64,000 bases of DNA from Streptomyces griseoruber (GCF_001514205.1 NZ_KQ948776.1:186001-250000), one strand, 5' to 3'. Shown: positions 17,249 through 26,748, counted from the first letter of the stretch. Notes: generated by a model not told the origin, from the sequence alone. A program made the numbers and translations.

Positions 17249-18574
17249 TCAGCCGAGCAGGACCACCTCGACGTCGGTGCCCGGTTCGACGGACTCCACG
17301 TCTTCGGGGACGACGATCAGCGCGTCGGCGTGCGCGAGGGCGGCCACCAGGTGGGAGCCGGAGCCTCCGACGGGGCGGACGGTGCCGTCGGCGCAGGTGG
17401 CGCGCAGGAACTGTCTGCGCCCCTTGGGCGAGCGGATCGCCTTGTCGGCGGCCAACCTCGCGCGCGTGGTGGGCCGGTGGACGTCCTCGAGTCCCATGAG
17501 GGTGCGGATCGCGGGGCGGACGAACAGTTCGAACGAGACGTACGAGGAGACCGGGTTCCCGGGCAGGGCCAGCAGGGGGATGTGGTCGGGGCCGATGGAG
17601 CCGAAGCCCTGGGGCTTGCCCGGCTGCATGGCGAGCTTGCGGAACTCGATGCCGCTGCCGGCCTCGTCCTCGTCGCCGACGTGCGACAGGGCCTCCTTGA
17701 CGACGTCGTACGCCCCGACGCTCACGCCGCCGGTGGTGACCAGGAGGTCGGCGCGGACCAGTTGGTCCTCGATGGTGGAGCGGAGGGTCTCGGCGTCGTC
17801 GGCGACCGCGCCCACCCGGTAGGCGATGGCGCCGGCGTCACGGGCGGCGGCGGTCAGGGCGAAGCTGTTGGAGTCGTAGATCTGGCCGGCACCCAGTTCC
17901 TCGCCGGGCTGGACGAGCTCGCTGCCGGTGGACAGGACGACGACGCGCGGGCGCGGGCGCACCCGGACGGTGCCGCGGCCGATCGCGGCGAGCAGGGCGA
18001 TCTGGGGCGGCCCGAGGACGGTGCCGGCGTCGAGGGCGCGGTCCCCGGCCTGGACGTCGCTGCCCTTCGCGCGCACGTGCGCGCGTGCCTCCGCCGGGCG
18101 GTACACGCGTACGTGCCCGGAGGCCTGCTCGGGGGCGAGGCTGCGGGCGCGCATGCCGGTGACCGGGCCCTCGCCGAGGCCTCCGTCGGTCCACTCCACG
18201 GGGACGACGGTCTCGGCGCCGTTGGGCAGCGGGGCGCCGGTCATGATGCGGGCGGCCTGGCCGGGCCCCACGTACAGCAGGTCGGCCGCCTGGCCCGCCG
18301 CGACGTCCCCCACGACCTCCAGGGCCGCCGGGAACTCCTCGCTCGCGCCCGCGACATCCGCGACCCGTACCGCGTACCCGTCCATGGAGCTGTTGTCGAA
18401 CGGCGGCAGGGAGAGCGCGACCGTGACGTCCTCGACCAGGACGCAGCCCTGGGCGTCGGGGAGTTGCAGCTCGATGGGTTCCAGGGGGCGGACGGTGGCG
18501 AGGATGTCCTCCAGGTGCTCGTCCACCGACCAGAGGTGGTCCTGGTCGGTGGGGCGGGGCGCGGCGGTGCTCAA
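17249..18574 (-). CDS. moeA: MoeA/gephyrin-like protein (possible Glp)
   Basis: A 441-aa MoeA-family protein. MoeA inserts molybdate into molybdopterin; in Corynebacterium a MoeA-like protein from the same gene context, Glp, instead works with FtsZ and the membrane receptor GlpR. Blocks seen: LPPFDNSSMDGYAVRVAD, ARIMTGAPLPNGAETVVPVE, VLSTGSELV, TTGGVSVGAYDVVKEAL and LPGNPVSSYVSFELFVRPAI. The start is TTG 18574; the end of galU (GAGGAGATGTAG) doubles as its ribosome-binding site, with five bases between the galU stop and this start. With sepX/glpR downstream, a role in division is plausible. Confidence 0.9.
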   Translation of the reverse strand: MSTAAPRPTDQDHLWSVDEHLEDILATVRPLEPIELQLPDAQGCVLVEDVTVALSLPPFDNSSMDGYAVRVADVAGASEEFPAALEVVGDVAAGQAADLLYVGPGQAARIMTGAPLPNGAETVVPVEWTDGGLGEGPVTGMRARSLAPEQASGHVRVYRPAEARAHVRAKGSDVQAGDRALDAGTVLGPPQIALLAAIGRGTVRVRPRPRVVVLSTGSELVQPGEELGAGQIYDSNSFALTAAARDAGAIAYRVGAVADDAETLRSTIEDQLVRADLLVTTGGVSVGAYDVVKEALSHVGDEDEAGSGIEFRKLAMQPGKPQGFGSIGPDHIPLLALPGNPVSSYVSFELFVRPAIRTLMGLEDVHRPTTRARLAADKAIRSPKGRRQFLRATCADGTVRPVGGSGSHLVAALAHADALIVVPEDVESVEPGTDVEVVLLG

Positions 18575-18579
18575 AGTGG

Positions 18580-19482
18580 CTACATCTCCTCGGTGACGTA
18601 ACTGCGAAGCCAGGACCGGAAGTCCGGACCCAGATCTTCACGTTCGCACGCGAGTCTGACAATGGCACGCAGGTAGTCGCCGCGGTCGCCGGTGTCATAG
18701 CGGCGGCCCTTGAAGACGACGCCGTGCACCGGGCCGCCGACCTTCTCGTCCTGGGCGAGCAGCTGGAGGGCGTCGGTGAGCTGGATCTCGCCGCCGCGGC
18801 CCGGCTCGGTCTCGCGCAGCACCTCGAAGACGGCTGGGTCGAGGACATAGCGGCCGATGATCGCGTAGTTGGAGGGGGCGTCCGCCGGCTCCGGCTTCTC
18901 GACCAGGCCGGAGACCTTGACGACGTCGCGGTCGCCGGTGCTCTCCACGGCCGCGCAGCCGTAGAGGTGGACCTGCTCGGGCGCGACCTCCATGAGCGCG
19001 ACGACGCTGCCGCCGTACAGCTCCTGAACCTCGATCATGCGCTGCAGCAGCGGGTCGCGGGGGTCGATGAGGTCGTCACCGAGCAGGACGGCGAACGGCT
19101 CGTTCCCGACGTGCGGGGCGGCGCACAGGACGGCGTGGCCGAGGCCCCTGGGGTCGCCCTGGCGGACGTAGTGCATGGTGGCGAGGTCGCTGGACTCCTG
19201 GACCTTGGCGAGTCGCCGGGCGTCGCCCTTCTTCTCCAGCGCCGACTCGAGTTCGTAGTTGCGGTCGAAGTGGTCCTCGAGGGGGCGCTTGTTGCGACCG
19301 GTGACCATGAGGATGTCGTCGAGGCCGGCGGACACGGCCTCTTCGACCACGTACTGGATCGCGGGCTTGTCGACGACCGGCAGCATCTCCTTGGGAGTGG
19401 CCTTCGTCGCCGGCAGGAACCGGGTGCCGAGGCCCGCTGCGGGGATGACAGCCTTACTGATCCTGGGGTGAGACTGAGTCAT
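18580..19482 (-). CDS. galU: UTP-glucose-1-phosphate uridylyltransferase
   Basis: A 300-aa GalU, making UDP-glucose from UTP and glucose-1-phosphate for glycans and cell-wall sugars. It shows the nucleotidyltransferase motif AVIPAAGLGTRFLPATKATPKEML, VDKPAIQYVVEEA, the metal site VLLGDDLID and the late block VEKPEPADAPSNYAIIGRYVL. First gene of the minus-strand series, directly followed by moeA. A short divergent promoter region separates it from the formyl-THF cyclo-ligase gene. Confidence 0.95.
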   Translation of the reverse strand: MTQSHPRISKAVIPAAGLGTRFLPATKATPKEMLPVVDKPAIQYVVEEAVSAGLDDILMVTGRNKRPLEDHFDRNYELESALEKKGDARRLAKVQESSDLATMHYVRQGDPRGLGHAVLCAAPHVGNEPFAVLLGDDLIDPRDPLLQRMIEVQELYGGSVVALMEVAPEQVHLYGCAAVESTGDRDVVKVSGLVEKPEPADAPSNYAIIGRYVLDPAVFEVLRETEPGRGGEIQLTDALQLLAQDEKVGGPVHGVVFKGRRYDTGDRGDYLRAIVRLACEREDLGPDFRSWLRSYVTEEM

Positions 19483-19566
19483 GTCCGCAACCTTATCCGG
19501 TGACTTTGAGAGGAATCTGTAGCTCCGGTTAATAAGTGTTCATTTGAGCGTATTGGAGCAGTGTGG

Positions 19567-20190
19567 ATGCGATCCATGGGCCGTGGGAACGGCACAGCGG
19601 ACTCTGACAAAATTGTGTTGCGGCGAGGGTTCCTCGACATGAGGAACAGGTTGACGGCGGACGACGTGCACACGGCGGCCGCGGCGCTGTCCGGGCACGC
19701 CCTGGAGCTGCCCGAGTTGGCGCACGCGCGCGTGGTGGCGGCGTACGTCTCCGTGGGCACCGAGCCAGGCACCCTCGCGCTCCTGGACGCCCTGCGCGCC
19801 CGGGGCGTGCGCGTGCTGCTGCCCGCGCTGCTGCCCGACAACGATCTGGACTGGGGCGCTTACGACGGTCCGGGCTCCCTCGCTCCGGTCCGGCACGGCG
19901 GGAAGATGGAGCTCCTGGAGCCGGTCGGCGAGCGGCTCGGCGCGGACGCCGTCACGGGCGCGGACGTGGTGCTGCTGCCGGGGCTCGCGGTCGACACGCG
20001 CGGGATGCGCCTGGGGCGCGGCGGAGGGTCGTACGACCGCGTCCTGGCCCGCCTGGAACGCGCCGGCGTACGCCCCTCGCTGGTGGTGCTGCTGTACGAC
20101 AACGAGGTCGTCGAGCACGTCCCCGAGGAGCCGCACGATCTGCCGGTGCGGGCGGTAGTGACACCGTCGGGGGTGCGGCGCTTCTCCTGA
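19567..20190 (+). CDS. 5-formyltetrahydrofolate cyclo-ligase
   Basis: A 207-aa enzyme of the MTHFS/YgfA family that uses ATP to convert 5-formyl-THF to 5,10-methenyl-THF. The phosphate/ATP region LRRGFLDMRNRL is near the N-terminus, and the family block LLPGLAVDTRGMRLGRGGGSYDR is clear. I chose ATG 19567 because GGAG ends eight bases before it; GTG 19561 is also in frame. It is divergent from galU and is followed by a very strong terminator. Confidence 0.92.
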   Translation: MRSMGRGNGTADSDKIVLRRGFLDMRNRLTADDVHTAAAALSGHALELPELAHARVVAAYVSVGTEPGTLALLDALRARGVRVLLPALLPDNDLDWGAYDGPGSLAPVRHGGKMELLEPVGERLGADAVTGADVVLLPGLAVDTRGMRLGRGGGSYDRVLARLERAGVRPSLVVLLYDNEVVEHVPEEPHDLPVRAVVTPSGVRRFS

Positions 20191-20205
20191 CGTGCCTCCT
20201 GAGAG

Positions 20206-20245
20206 GAAGGGGCCCTTCACGCGTGTGTGCGTGAAGGGCCCCTTC
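20206..20245. terminator. Perfect 17-bp hairpin terminator
   Basis: GAAGGGGCCCTTCACGC is followed by a six-base loop (GTGTGT) and its exact reverse complement, then TTGG. It lies between the 3' ends of the plus-strand cyclo-ligase and the minus-strand penicillin acylase gene and can terminate both. Confidence 0.9.
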
Positions 20246-20266
20246 TTGGTGGTCGCTCTCAGTCGC

Positions 20267-23059
20267 TCATGGCTTGAGCACGAGGGTGTCGCTGGTGTTC
20301 TTGGTGACCGCCTTCTGCGAGAAGGACCAGTCGAGCAGTTCGCCCTTGGCCCACTTGCTGGTCTGGTCGGTGTAGTGGGCGCTGAAGGCGTGCCCGGAGG
20401 CACCGGTGAGGTTGATCCACTTCGACTTGTCGAAGTCCTCCAGGTTGACCACCATGCGCATCGACGGCACCCATACGACGCCGTAGCCGCCGGCCGCGTT
20501 CCAGCCGGTCGCGTCGACCGCCGCCTCGCCGCCGCCGAGCTTCCAGGGGCCGCGGTTGAGGATGTACTGCAGGAAGCCGGGGCCGCTGGTGCCGAGGGTC
20601 TGGTTCTTCAGGAACAGGCGGTGCAGCCGGCCCCAGCTCCAGGTGTCGATGTCCTTGCCGAGCTTCGCGGTGAGCTCCCAGCGCGCGTCGATCATGGCGC
20701 GCTTGAACAGGTCGTCGCGGTTGCGGTCGGCGCCTTCGCGGCCGGTGGCCGACTTGGGCGTGGTCCACCAGTCGCTGTCCGGCTTGTCCATGAGGTTGCG
20801 CACGACCTGGAACCAGCGGTCGCCGCCGTCGGGCTGCGCCTGGTCGGCGTCGCGCTGACCGCACTCGCGGACCTTCGCGGTGTCGTCGACGGCGTTGGTC
20901 GCGTTCGCCGGGTCGACCCACAGGCACTGGCCCTCGACCCGCAGTTCCTTGGGCAGCTTGTTGCCGAAGGCGAGCTTGAGGATGTTGCGCCAGACGGCGT
21001 TGAAGTAGGCGGCCGCCGCCGAGTCGGCGTCCTGAGTGCGCTCCCAGTTCTGGAGCAGTTCCTGCGCCTGACGGACGTCCGGGTCGTCGATGTTGATCTT
21101 CAGCAGGGTGGGGACGAGCAGCTTGGCGATCTCGCTGCTGTTGTCCATCTGCATCTGACGCATGTCGTCGGTGGAGATCTTGCCGCCGCCCTTGATCTTC
21201 TGCTCGATCAGGTCGGTGATGCGCTGACTGCGGGTGCCGTAGCCCCAGTCCGTGGTGAGCGTGTACGGATACGTGTCGTCGACGACGGCCTGGTTGGCGG
21301 TGACGATGAAGCCGCGCTTCGGGTTGAGCTCGTAGGGCAGTGCCTTGAAGTCGATGTAGCCGGTCCACGCGTTCTTGGAGTTCCAGCCCGCCACCGGGAC
21401 CGAGCCGTCGTCGCCCTTCGCGCGCGTGGGGATCTTTCCGGGCAGCTGGTAGCCGATGTTGTCGTCGGTGTCGGCGTAGATCAGGTTCTGCGAGGGCACG
21501 TCGAACAGCTTGGCCGCGTCACGGAAGTCGTCCCAGTCCTTGGCCCGGTCCAGCGCGAAGACGGCGTCCATGGTGGTGCCGGGCTCCAGCGCGGTCCACT
21601 TCAGGGCGACGCCGTAGCCGTCGCCGCGGTCGGGTGCCGCGTTGTCGACGGTGGCCTTCTGGCCGACCTTGACGAGTTCCTTGCTGCGGTCGGACAGCAG
21701 GGGCATGCCGTCCTCGGTCTTGCGGACGACGATCTTCTTCGCGCTGCCGCCGGCGACCTTGATGGTCTCCGTGCGTGTCTCGAAGGGCTTCGTCTTGCCG
21801 TCGTAGAGGTAGCCGTCGCCGGACAGCTTCTCCAGGTAGAGGTCGGTGACGTCGACGCCGGAGTTGGTCATGCCCCAGGCGATGTCCTGGTTGTGTCCGA
21901 TGATCACACCGGGCATGCCCGCGAAGGTGTAGCCGGAGACGTCGTACTGACACGTGCTGGAGACGGTGCGGCAGTGCAGGCCCATCTGGTACCAGACCGA
22001 GGGCAGCGAGGCCGACAGATGCGGGTCGTTCGCCAGCAGCGGCTCGCCGGTGATGGTGTGGTCGCCGGAGACGACCCAGGAGTTGGAGCCGATGCCGTTG
22101 CCGTTCACACCGACGGCCGTGGGCAGGTCGTCCAGAACGTTGTAGAGGCCCTCCAGCTGCCCCTGCAGGCCCGCGGTGTCCCCGGAAGTCCCGGAGGAGG
22201 TCCCGGAGCCGCTCGTCGAGCTGCCGGCGCCCGTGGAGCCGCTGCCCGTGCTGGTGCCGTCGCTGTCCTCGAACGCCTCGGTGAGCTCGTTGTACTCGCC
22301 CTGCTGGACGATCGTGTTGGACTCGCCGTCGACCTTGTACGGGTACTCCGGGTACAGGTCGGCGATCTGCTGCGGGCCGAGGCGGCTCGTCATCAGGGCG
22401 CGGTCGATCTCGTCCTGCATGTTGCCGCGCAGGTCCCAGGCCATCGCCTTCAGCCAGGAGATCGAGTCGACCGGGGTCCACTCGGCCGGCTTGTAGTCGT
22501 TGGTGAAGCCCAGCGCCGCGTACTCCAGGGAGATGTCCGCGCCGTCCTTGCCCTTGAGGTAGGCGTTGACTCCCTTGGCGTACGCCTGGAGGTACTTCTT
22601 GGTGGAGTCCGACAGTGTGGTGTCGTACTCCTTCTTGGCGATCCGGTCCCAGCCCAGGGTGCGCAGGAACTCGTCGTTGTCGACCTGGCTCTTGCCGAAC
22701 ATCTCCGACAGGCGGCCGGACGTCATGTGGCGGCGCACGTCCATCTCGTAGAACCGGTCCTGCGCCTGAACGTAGCCCTGCGCCATGAACAGGTCCTCGT
22801 CGGAGGACGCGTAGATCTGCGGGATGCCGTAGCCGTCCCGCTTCACGTCCACGGGCCCGGACAGGCCTTCGAGGGTGATCGAACCCTTGGTCTGCGGGAA
22901 GGAGGCACGGACCGTACTGATGGACCAATAGGCGCCGAAAGCGATGCCGCCGATGACGGCCAGCACCAGTACGAGCACGATAAGACGGGCTTTTCGCCCC
23001 TTCTTCCTGCCGGACTTGCCGGGCTTGTCACCCGTTGAGGCGGTGGTGTTGGGGGGCAT
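20267..23059 (-). CDS. Penicillin acylase family protein, membrane anchored
   Basis: A 930-aa Ntn-hydrolase of the penicillin/AHL acylase group. A basic N-terminus is followed by one membrane anchor (about 25-46), then the alpha region VKRDGYGIPQIYASSDEDLFMAQGYVQAQDR. A Ser/Gly/Thr-rich linker spans about 265-295. The expected self-cleavage site is G324/S325 in NGIGSNSWVVSG, making Ser325 the N-terminal nucleophile of the beta chain; ANDPHL follows. Such enzymes split amide bonds of acyl side chains, including acyl-homoserine lactones or cyclic lipopeptides; the natural substrate here is unknown. ATG 23059 fits the transmembrane start; a longer in-frame start at 23164 is less likely. Confidence 0.92.
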   Translation of the reverse strand: MPPNTTASTGDKPGKSGRKKGRKARLIVLVLVLAVIGGIAFGAYWSISTVRASFPQTKGSITLEGLSGPVDVKRDGYGIPQIYASSDEDLFMAQGYVQAQDRFYEMDVRRHMTSGRLSEMFGKSQVDNDEFLRTLGWDRIAKKEYDTTLSDSTKKYLQAYAKGVNAYLKGKDGADISLEYAALGFTNDYKPAEWTPVDSISWLKAMAWDLRGNMQDEIDRALMTSRLGPQQIADLYPEYPYKVDGESNTIVQQGEYNELTEAFEDSDGTSTGSGSTGAGSSTSGSGTSSGTSGDTAGLQGQLEGLYNVLDDLPTAVGVNGNGIGSNSWVVSGDHTITGEPLLANDPHLSASLPSVWYQMGLHCRTVSSTCQYDVSGYTFAGMPGVIIGHNQDIAWGMTNSGVDVTDLYLEKLSGDGYLYDGKTKPFETRTETIKVAGGSAKKIVVRKTEDGMPLLSDRSKELVKVGQKATVDNAAPDRGDGYGVALKWTALEPGTTMDAVFALDRAKDWDDFRDAAKLFDVPSQNLIYADTDDNIGYQLPGKIPTRAKGDDGSVPVAGWNSKNAWTGYIDFKALPYELNPKRGFIVTANQAVVDDTYPYTLTTDWGYGTRSQRITDLIEQKIKGGGKISTDDMRQMQMDNSSEIAKLLVPTLLKINIDDPDVRQAQELLQNWERTQDADSAAAAYFNAVWRNILKLAFGNKLPKELRVEGQCLWVDPANATNAVDDTAKVRECGQRDADQAQPDGGDRWFQVVRNLMDKPDSDWWTTPKSATGREGADRNRDDLFKRAMIDARWELTAKLGKDIDTWSWGRLHRLFLKNQTLGTSGPGFLQYILNRGPWKLGGGEAAVDATGWNAAGGYGVVWVPSMRMVVNLEDFDKSKWINLTGASGHAFSAHYTDQTSKWAKGELLDWSFSQKAVTKNTSDTLVLKP

Positions 23060-23317
23060 CGCTGTCCTTGCTGTCCTAACGCGAGCGGCAGGCGGTCCTG
23101 GAGTGCTGGAGCAACCATAGGCGCAGGGGTCTGCGCCACTTGACGCGGAGTCGGGTACCAGCACGGAAGGATGTTCGATCTTGCCTCTTCGAGCGTCAAG
23201 AAATCGTCAAGAGTTAGGTAAGGTAATGAAGTAGTTGGGCTCGGGGCGGACAGCTTCGTGTCCCATGTACGTGTGCGCCCGCGCGCGAGTCGTGCGCGCC
23301 AGGGAAGGGAACCGCCG

Positions 23318-24814
23318 CTGACTGTCCACCACCTCAACCAGCTCCTGCTCGTCTGCTCGCTCGTCCTGCTCGTCGCCGTCGCAGCGGTACGCGTCTCCTC
23401 ACGCAGCGGGCTCCCCAGCCTGCTCGTTTACCTCGGCATCGGCGTCCTCATGGGCCAGGACGGCATCGGCGACATCCGCTTCGACAACGCCGAGCTCACC
23501 CAGGTCATCGGATACGCGGCCCTGGTCGTGATCCTCGCCGAGGGCGGTCTGGGCACGAAGTGGAAGGAGATCGAGCCGGCCCTTCCGGCCGCCTCCGCGC
23601 TGGCACTCGCCGGCGTCGCGGTGAGCGTGGGGGTCACCGCAGCCGGTGCGCACTATCTGACCGGGCTGGAATGGCGGCAGGCCCTCATCATCGGCGCGGT
23701 GGTGTCCTCCACGGATGCGGCGGCGGTGTTCTCCGTCCTGCGCCGTATCCCGCTCCCCGCGCGCGTGACGGGCACGCTGGAGGCCGAGTCCGGCTTCAAC
23801 GACGCCCCCGTGGTCATCCTGGTGGTGGCTTTCTCCCAGACCGGCCCCGTCGAGCACTGGTACGTACTGGTGGGCGAGATAGCCCTGGAGCTGGCCATCG
23901 GCGCGGCCATCGGACTCGCCGTGGGCTGGCTCGGCTCCTGGGGCCTCAGGCACGTCGCGCTGCCCGCCTCCGGCCTCTACCCGATCGCGGTCATGGCGAT
24001 CGCGGTCACGGCGTACGCGGCCGGCGCCCTGGCGCACGGCAGCGGCTTCCTCGGCGTCTACCTCGCTTCGATGGTCATGGGCAACGCGAAGCTGCCGCAC
24101 TGGCCGGCCACGCGCGGGTTCGCCGACGGGCTCGGCTGGATCGCCCAGATCGGCATGTTCGTCCTGCTCGGCCTGCTGGTCACCCCGCACGAACTGGGCG
24201 ACGACGTGTGGCCCGCACTCGTCATCGGCCTGGTACTCACGATGGTGGCGCGTCCGCTGAGCGTGGTGCTGTGCCTGACGCCGTTCCGGGTGCCCTGGCA
24301 GGAGCAGACCCTGATGTCCTGGGCGGGGCTGCGTGGCGCCGTCCCCATCATCCTGGCGACCATCCCCATGGTCAGCGGCATCGAGGCCAGTCGCCGCATC
24401 TTCAACATCGTGTTCGTCCTGGTCGTCGTCTACACCCTGGTCCAGGGGCCGACGCTGCCCTGGCTGGCCCGCAAGCTGCGCCTGGGCGAGGACTCCGAGG
24501 CCGCCGACCTCGGGGTCGAGTCGGCGCCGCTGGAGCGGCTGCGCGGGCATCTGCTCTCCGTCGCGATCCCCGAGGGGTCGAAGATGCACGGCGTCGAGGT
24601 CAACGAGCTGCGGCTGCCGGGAGGGGCCGCCGTCACCCTCGTCGTCCGCGAGGGAAAATCGTTCGTTCCGCTGCCGACGACCGTGCTGCGGCACGGCGAC
24701 GAACTTCTCGTCGTCGCCACCGACCCCGTCCGGGACGCCGCCGAGAAGCGGCTGCGCGCCGTGGGACACGGGGGCAAGCTGGCCGGGTGGCTGGGCACCG
24801 GCCGAGACCGCTGA
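23318..24814 (+). CDS. Potassium/proton antiporter (CPA1, NhaP2-like)
   Basis: About 498 aa. Twelve or so membrane helices with the CPA1 signatures LAEGGLGTKWKEI, SSTDAAAVFSVLRR and ESGFNDAPVVIL, followed by a cytosolic TrkA-C (RCK_C) domain from about residue 400 (LSVAIPEGSKMHGVEVNELRLPGG). It exchanges K+ or Na+ for protons, with the RCK_C domain as ligand-responsive regulator. The most natural start is a CTG codon at 23318, since the preceding AGGGAAGGGA is well placed and the protein then begins LTVHHLNQLLLV; GTG 23273 or 23258 would add an Arg-rich extension. Confidence 0.9.
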   Translation: MTVHHLNQLLLVCSLVLLVAVAAVRVSSRSGLPSLLVYLGIGVLMGQDGIGDIRFDNAELTQVIGYAALVVILAEGGLGTKWKEIEPALPAASALALAGVAVSVGVTAAGAHYLTGLEWRQALIIGAVVSSTDAAAVFSVLRRIPLPARVTGTLEAESGFNDAPVVILVVAFSQTGPVEHWYVLVGEIALELAIGAAIGLAVGWLGSWGLRHVALPASGLYPIAVMAIAVTAYAAGALAHGSGFLGVYLASMVMGNAKLPHWPATRGFADGLGWIAQIGMFVLLGLLVTPHELGDDVWPALVIGLVLTMVARPLSVVLCLTPFRVPWQEQTLMSWAGLRGAVPIILATIPMVSGIEASRRIFNIVFVLVVVYTLVQGPTLPWLARKLRLGEDSEAADLGVESAPLERLRGHLLSVAIPEGSKMHGVEVNELRLPGGAAVTLVVREGKSFVPLPTTVLRHGDELLVVATDPVRDAAEKRLRAVGHGGKLAGWLGTGRDR

Positions 24815-25092
24815 GGGCACGTCCCTCGTCGCGTCCGGTCAGGTCCGCAACCCGTTAAGAGCAGGTTTCGGCGTGCTCACTCTCACAGGCCATGAGCACG
24901 CCACGCCCGGTACGATGAACCCGCACCTTGATCGAACCAACTCTGCCTGACGCAGAGCTGGCGCGACCGTATGGCGGCCGGGACGCCTCCCTCACAGGCC
25001 CGGTATCTACCGCAGTAGCGCAAGAGGACAGCTCTCGGCGCCCCTCGCCCGCACAGTGGGGTCGCGCTACCAGGCGGCAGAAAGGCACGGCC

Positions 25093-26349
25093 GTGGCATC
25101 CACGGTCTCCATCGGATACAGCCGGCTGCTGCGCACGCGTGGCGCGTGGACGTTCCTGCTCCCCGGTCTCGCGGCGCGCCAGCCGTTCGCGATGCTCACC
25201 ATCTCCCTCGTGCTCCTCGTGCAGCACACCACCGGCTCCTACGGCGTGGCAGGTGCCGCCGCCGCGGTCACCGGGGTCTCCATGGCCCTGTTCGCGCCCT
25301 ACGGCGGGCGTCTCGCCGACCGCTACGGACAGCGCGCGGTGCTGGTCCCCGGCGTCCTCGTGCACGGGTTCTCGGCCCTGACGCTGACGGCGCTCGCCCT
25401 GGCCGACGCGCCCCTGTGGGCGCTGTTCGCCGCGGCCGTGCCCACCGGTGCCTCGGTGCCGCAGATCGGGCCGATGGTGCGGGCCCGCTGGGGCGTGAAG
25501 CTGAAGGGGTCGCCGCTGATGACCACCGCGGCGGCCTTCGAGTCCGTCACGGACGAGCTGACCTTCGTCGTCGGCCCGCTGCTGGCGACTGCCCTGTGCA
25601 CCGCTGTGCACCCGGCCGCCGGACTGGTCGCCGAGGCCTCGCTGACCCTGATCGGCGGTCTGCTGTTCGCCGCACAGAAGAGCACCCAGCCGCAGACCGC
25701 CACCGTCGGGCACGCACGCGTGGAGCACGCCTCGGCGCTGCACATCCCCGGTGTGCGCGTGCTGGTCGTGGCCTTCCTGGGCATCGGTTCGGTGTTCGGC
25801 GGCATGCAGGTCTCGCTGGCCGCGTTCAGCGAGTCGATCGGCGAGCCCGGCCTCAACGGCGTCCTGTACGGGACGTTCGCCGCCGGCAACATGCTCTCCG
25901 GCCTGGTCTGCGGTGCCATCGCCTGGAAGACCGCCCCGCAGCGCCGTCTGGTCGTCGGATACGCCGCGCTGGCGCTGACGGCCTCCGGCCTGTGGGCCGC
26001 GCAGTCGGTGCTCCTGCTGGCGTGCCTGGGCCTGCTGGTCGGCATGTGCATCGCTCCCGCGCTGATCACCGGCTACACGCTGGTCGAGGGCCTGGTGCCG
26101 GCCCAGGCACGCACCGAGGCATTCACCTGGCTGACGGGCGCGGTCGCGCTCGGGCAGGCGGCCGCCGTCACGGTCGCCGGCCAGCTGGAGGACCGCTTCT
26201 GGGGAGGCGCCGGATTCCTGGTGCCGCTGGGCGGCACGCTGCTCGCCCTGACCACGCTGCTGGCGCTCCGATCGCGGCTGGTGGCGCACCCCCGGGGCCG
26301 TACCGTGGCACGTGGCGTCGGTCACCGCGTGCCGCTGACAGTGGACTGA
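25093..26349 (+). CDS. MFS transporter
   Basis: A 418-aa major facilitator superfamily protein with about twelve membrane helices. The loop 2-3 motif reads FAPYGGRLADRYGQRAVL, and a long cytosolic loop between helices 6 and 7 contains STQPQTATVGHAR. The GTG at 25093 is preceded by AAAGG at good spacing; an in-frame start at 24928 would add a hydrophilic extension that does not look like this family. The substrate cannot be inferred. About 110 bases before this start contain no gene. Confidence 0.88.
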   Translation: MASTVSIGYSRLLRTRGAWTFLLPGLAARQPFAMLTISLVLLVQHTTGSYGVAGAAAAVTGVSMALFAPYGGRLADRYGQRAVLVPGVLVHGFSALTLTALALADAPLWALFAAAVPTGASVPQIGPMVRARWGVKLKGSPLMTTAAAFESVTDELTFVVGPLLATALCTAVHPAAGLVAEASLTLIGGLLFAAQKSTQPQTATVGHARVEHASALHIPGVRVLVVAFLGIGSVFGGMQVSLAAFSESIGEPGLNGVLYGTFAAGNMLSGLVCGAIAWKTAPQRRLVVGYAALALTASGLWAAQSVLLLACLGLLVGMCIAPALITGYTLVEGLVPAQARTEAFTWLTGAVALGQAAAVTVAGQLEDRFWGGAGFLVPLGGTLLALTTLLALRSRLVAHPRGRTVARGVGHRVPLTVD

Positions 26350-26416
26350 TCCTCAGGAATACGTCACTATGGACCGTCGTTAGCACTCATTGAGTGAGAG
26401 TGCCAGGAGGAAGACA

Positions 26417-26740
26417 GTGCCGACCTACCAGTACCAGTGCACCGAGTGCGGCGAGGGCCTCGAGGCGGTGCAGAAGTTCACCGACGACGCCCTGACCGAG
26501 TGCCCCAACTGCGGTGGGCGCCTCAAGAAGGTGTTCTCCGCGGTCGGCATCGTCTTCAAGGGCTCGGGCTTCTACCGCAACGACAGTCGCGGCTCCTCTT
26601 CGAGCAGCTCGCCGGCCTCGTCGAAGCCGTCGACCTCCTCGTCGTCCTCCACGGACTCCTCGTCCTCTTCTTCGTCTTCGTCGTCCTCCTCGGACTCGAA
26701 GTCGAGCTCCGGCACCTCTGCGGGTACCTCCGCCGCGTAA
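26417..26740 (+). CDS. FmdB-type zinc ribbon protein with poly-Ser tail
   Basis: A 107-aa protein starting MPTYQYQCTECGEGLEAVQK. The FmdB regulatory zinc ribbon uses CTEC and CPNC pairs in the first 40 residues, followed by KKVFSAVGIVFKGSGFYRND. The rest, from about residue 57, is nearly all Ser with a few Thr, Asp and Lys, encoded by TCC/TCG/TCT runs. The GTG 26417 has AGGAGGA upstream. The function of these small ribbons is not settled. Confidence 0.88.
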   Translation: MPTYQYQCTECGEGLEAVQKFTDDALTECPNCGGRLKKVFSAVGIVFKGSGFYRNDSRGSSSSSSPASSKPSTSSSSSTDSSSSSSSSSSSSDSKSSSGTSAGTSAA

Positions 26741-26748
26741 GGCTTCCT

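Noticed and set aside
20192..23038. 948-aa plus-strand frame opposite the penicillin acylase gene
   Set aside because: The opposite strand has clear catalytic motifs and a signal anchor; this frame is a Val/Gly/Asp-rich mirror with no recognisable domain.
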